From Cucumis sativus (taxonomy: Eukaryota > Streptophyta > Magnoliopsida > Cucurbitales > Cucurbitaceae): a stretch of DNA of 64,000 bases. The stretch lies in contig NC_026658.2 in NCBI RefSeq assembly GCF_000004075.3, forward strand, positions 24,664,075 through 24,728,074, read 5' to 3'. The translations under genes were made by a program, and so were the position numbers. The notes below the pieces were generated by a model that did not search any database, was not told where the DNA came from, and saw nothing but the letters and a program-made list of their open reading frames with translations. This document shows, in pieces, positions 63,841 through 64,000 of the stretch; the first letter of the stretch is position 1, and each line of letters begins with the position of its first letter.

Positions 63841-64000
63841 CATGTTATGGATTATTTCTTTCTTTATTCAATGCAAAAATAGTTCATGCAACACATGCCA
63901 CAATATTGATATAAATACTATTGAGAATCAATGCTTTTCCTAACAAAGATGCTTTGAAGGTTAAAAAAGTAGACATAAAAAGTTATAAGAATATTATTGT

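Larger units (their letters stand above)
58020..64000. other. Gene-free distal interval
   Basis: AT-rich DNA with short, domain-free frames on both strands. It contains two short degenerate tandem duplications (60493 and 62509), CA/TG-rich stretches (61331-61392) and a third MITE-like copy near 63684. A less AT-rich patch at 59150-59420 gives no recognisable protein on either strand. TGGGC-type motifs occur near 58094, 58135 and 58161. I cannot support a gene here. Confidence 0.55.

Noticed and set aside
1..64000. tRNA, rRNA, CRISPR or gene-cluster signatures
   Set aside because: I looked for tRNA T-loop words (GGTTCRANNCC) with cloverleaf context, rRNA cores, regularly spaced repeats and groups of biosynthetic enzymes, and found none. 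The seven genes are unrelated in function apart from stress themes.

Overview
This is nuclear DNA from a eudicot plant. It is AT-rich, with intron-bearing genes (GT..AG borders, several long introns), plant-only gene families, plant retroelement debris and many microsatellites. The repeat families remind me of cucurbits (Cucumis-like), but that is an impression I could not test. I see no plasmid, viral, organellar or bacterial sequence, no CRISPR array, and no tRNA or rRNA gene.

Seven protein-coding genes are supported, and each joins into an open reading frame in consistent phase. (1) A QWRF/DUF566 microtubule protein, 1594-6997 (+), 6 exons, 639 aa. (2) A class II LOB-domain factor of the LBD37/38/39 type, 12010-12739 (-), 2 exons, 205 aa. 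(3) A ZAT10/STZ-type C2H2 zinc-finger repressor with an EAR motif, 22834-23622 (-), single exon, 262 aa. (4) A class II RSL bHLH factor (RSL4-like root-hair regulator), 32653-34287 (+), 5 exons, 327 aa. (5) A large SPEN-like protein with three RRM-like segments and a C-terminal SPOC domain, 35832-44387 (+), 8 exons, 1308 aa. (6) A CUE-domain protein of the ASCC2 type with an RGG tail, 45624-52327 (+), 9 exons, 867 aa. (7) SAT32, an interferon-related developmental regulator family protein, 53245-57491 (-), 13 exons, 442 aa, convergent with gene 6.

The gene order is the main biological message. Genes 3 to 7 appear to match the Arabidopsis run At1g27730 (STZ/ZAT10), At1g27740 (RSL4), At1g27750, At1g27752 (CUE), At1g27760 (SAT32). 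A QWRF gene next to a ZAT-type zinc finger recalls At3g19570 (SCO3/QWRF1) and At3g19580 (AZF2). These locus identities are from memory. The genes do not form one pathway; they form an old conserved block that includes stress and salt regulators (ZAT10, SAT32), a root-hair switch (RSL4), a nitrogen/anthocyanin repressor (LBD37-39) and RNA or ribosome-associated factors.

The accessory content sits in introns and intergenic DNA. Intron 1 of gene 5 holds a 5'-truncated LINE with a near-perfect 17-bp target-site duplication and a five-fold tandem amplification of its own RT motif, followed by a second LINE tail; intron 2 holds a scrap of Ty1/copia RT. Intron 4 of gene 6 holds a Mutator-type MITE with a 9-bp target duplication and a decayed copy of the next exon; intron 5 holds an antisense LINE remnant. 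The spaces 7.2-12.0, 12.8-22.8, 23.8-32.5 and 58.2-64.0 kb are AT-rich with microsatellites and no gene I can support. I found no previously undescribed multi-gene system; the best leads are the conserved block, the LINE 5' amplification, the decayed exon, the overlapping uORF and the ABRE cluster upstream of SAT32.
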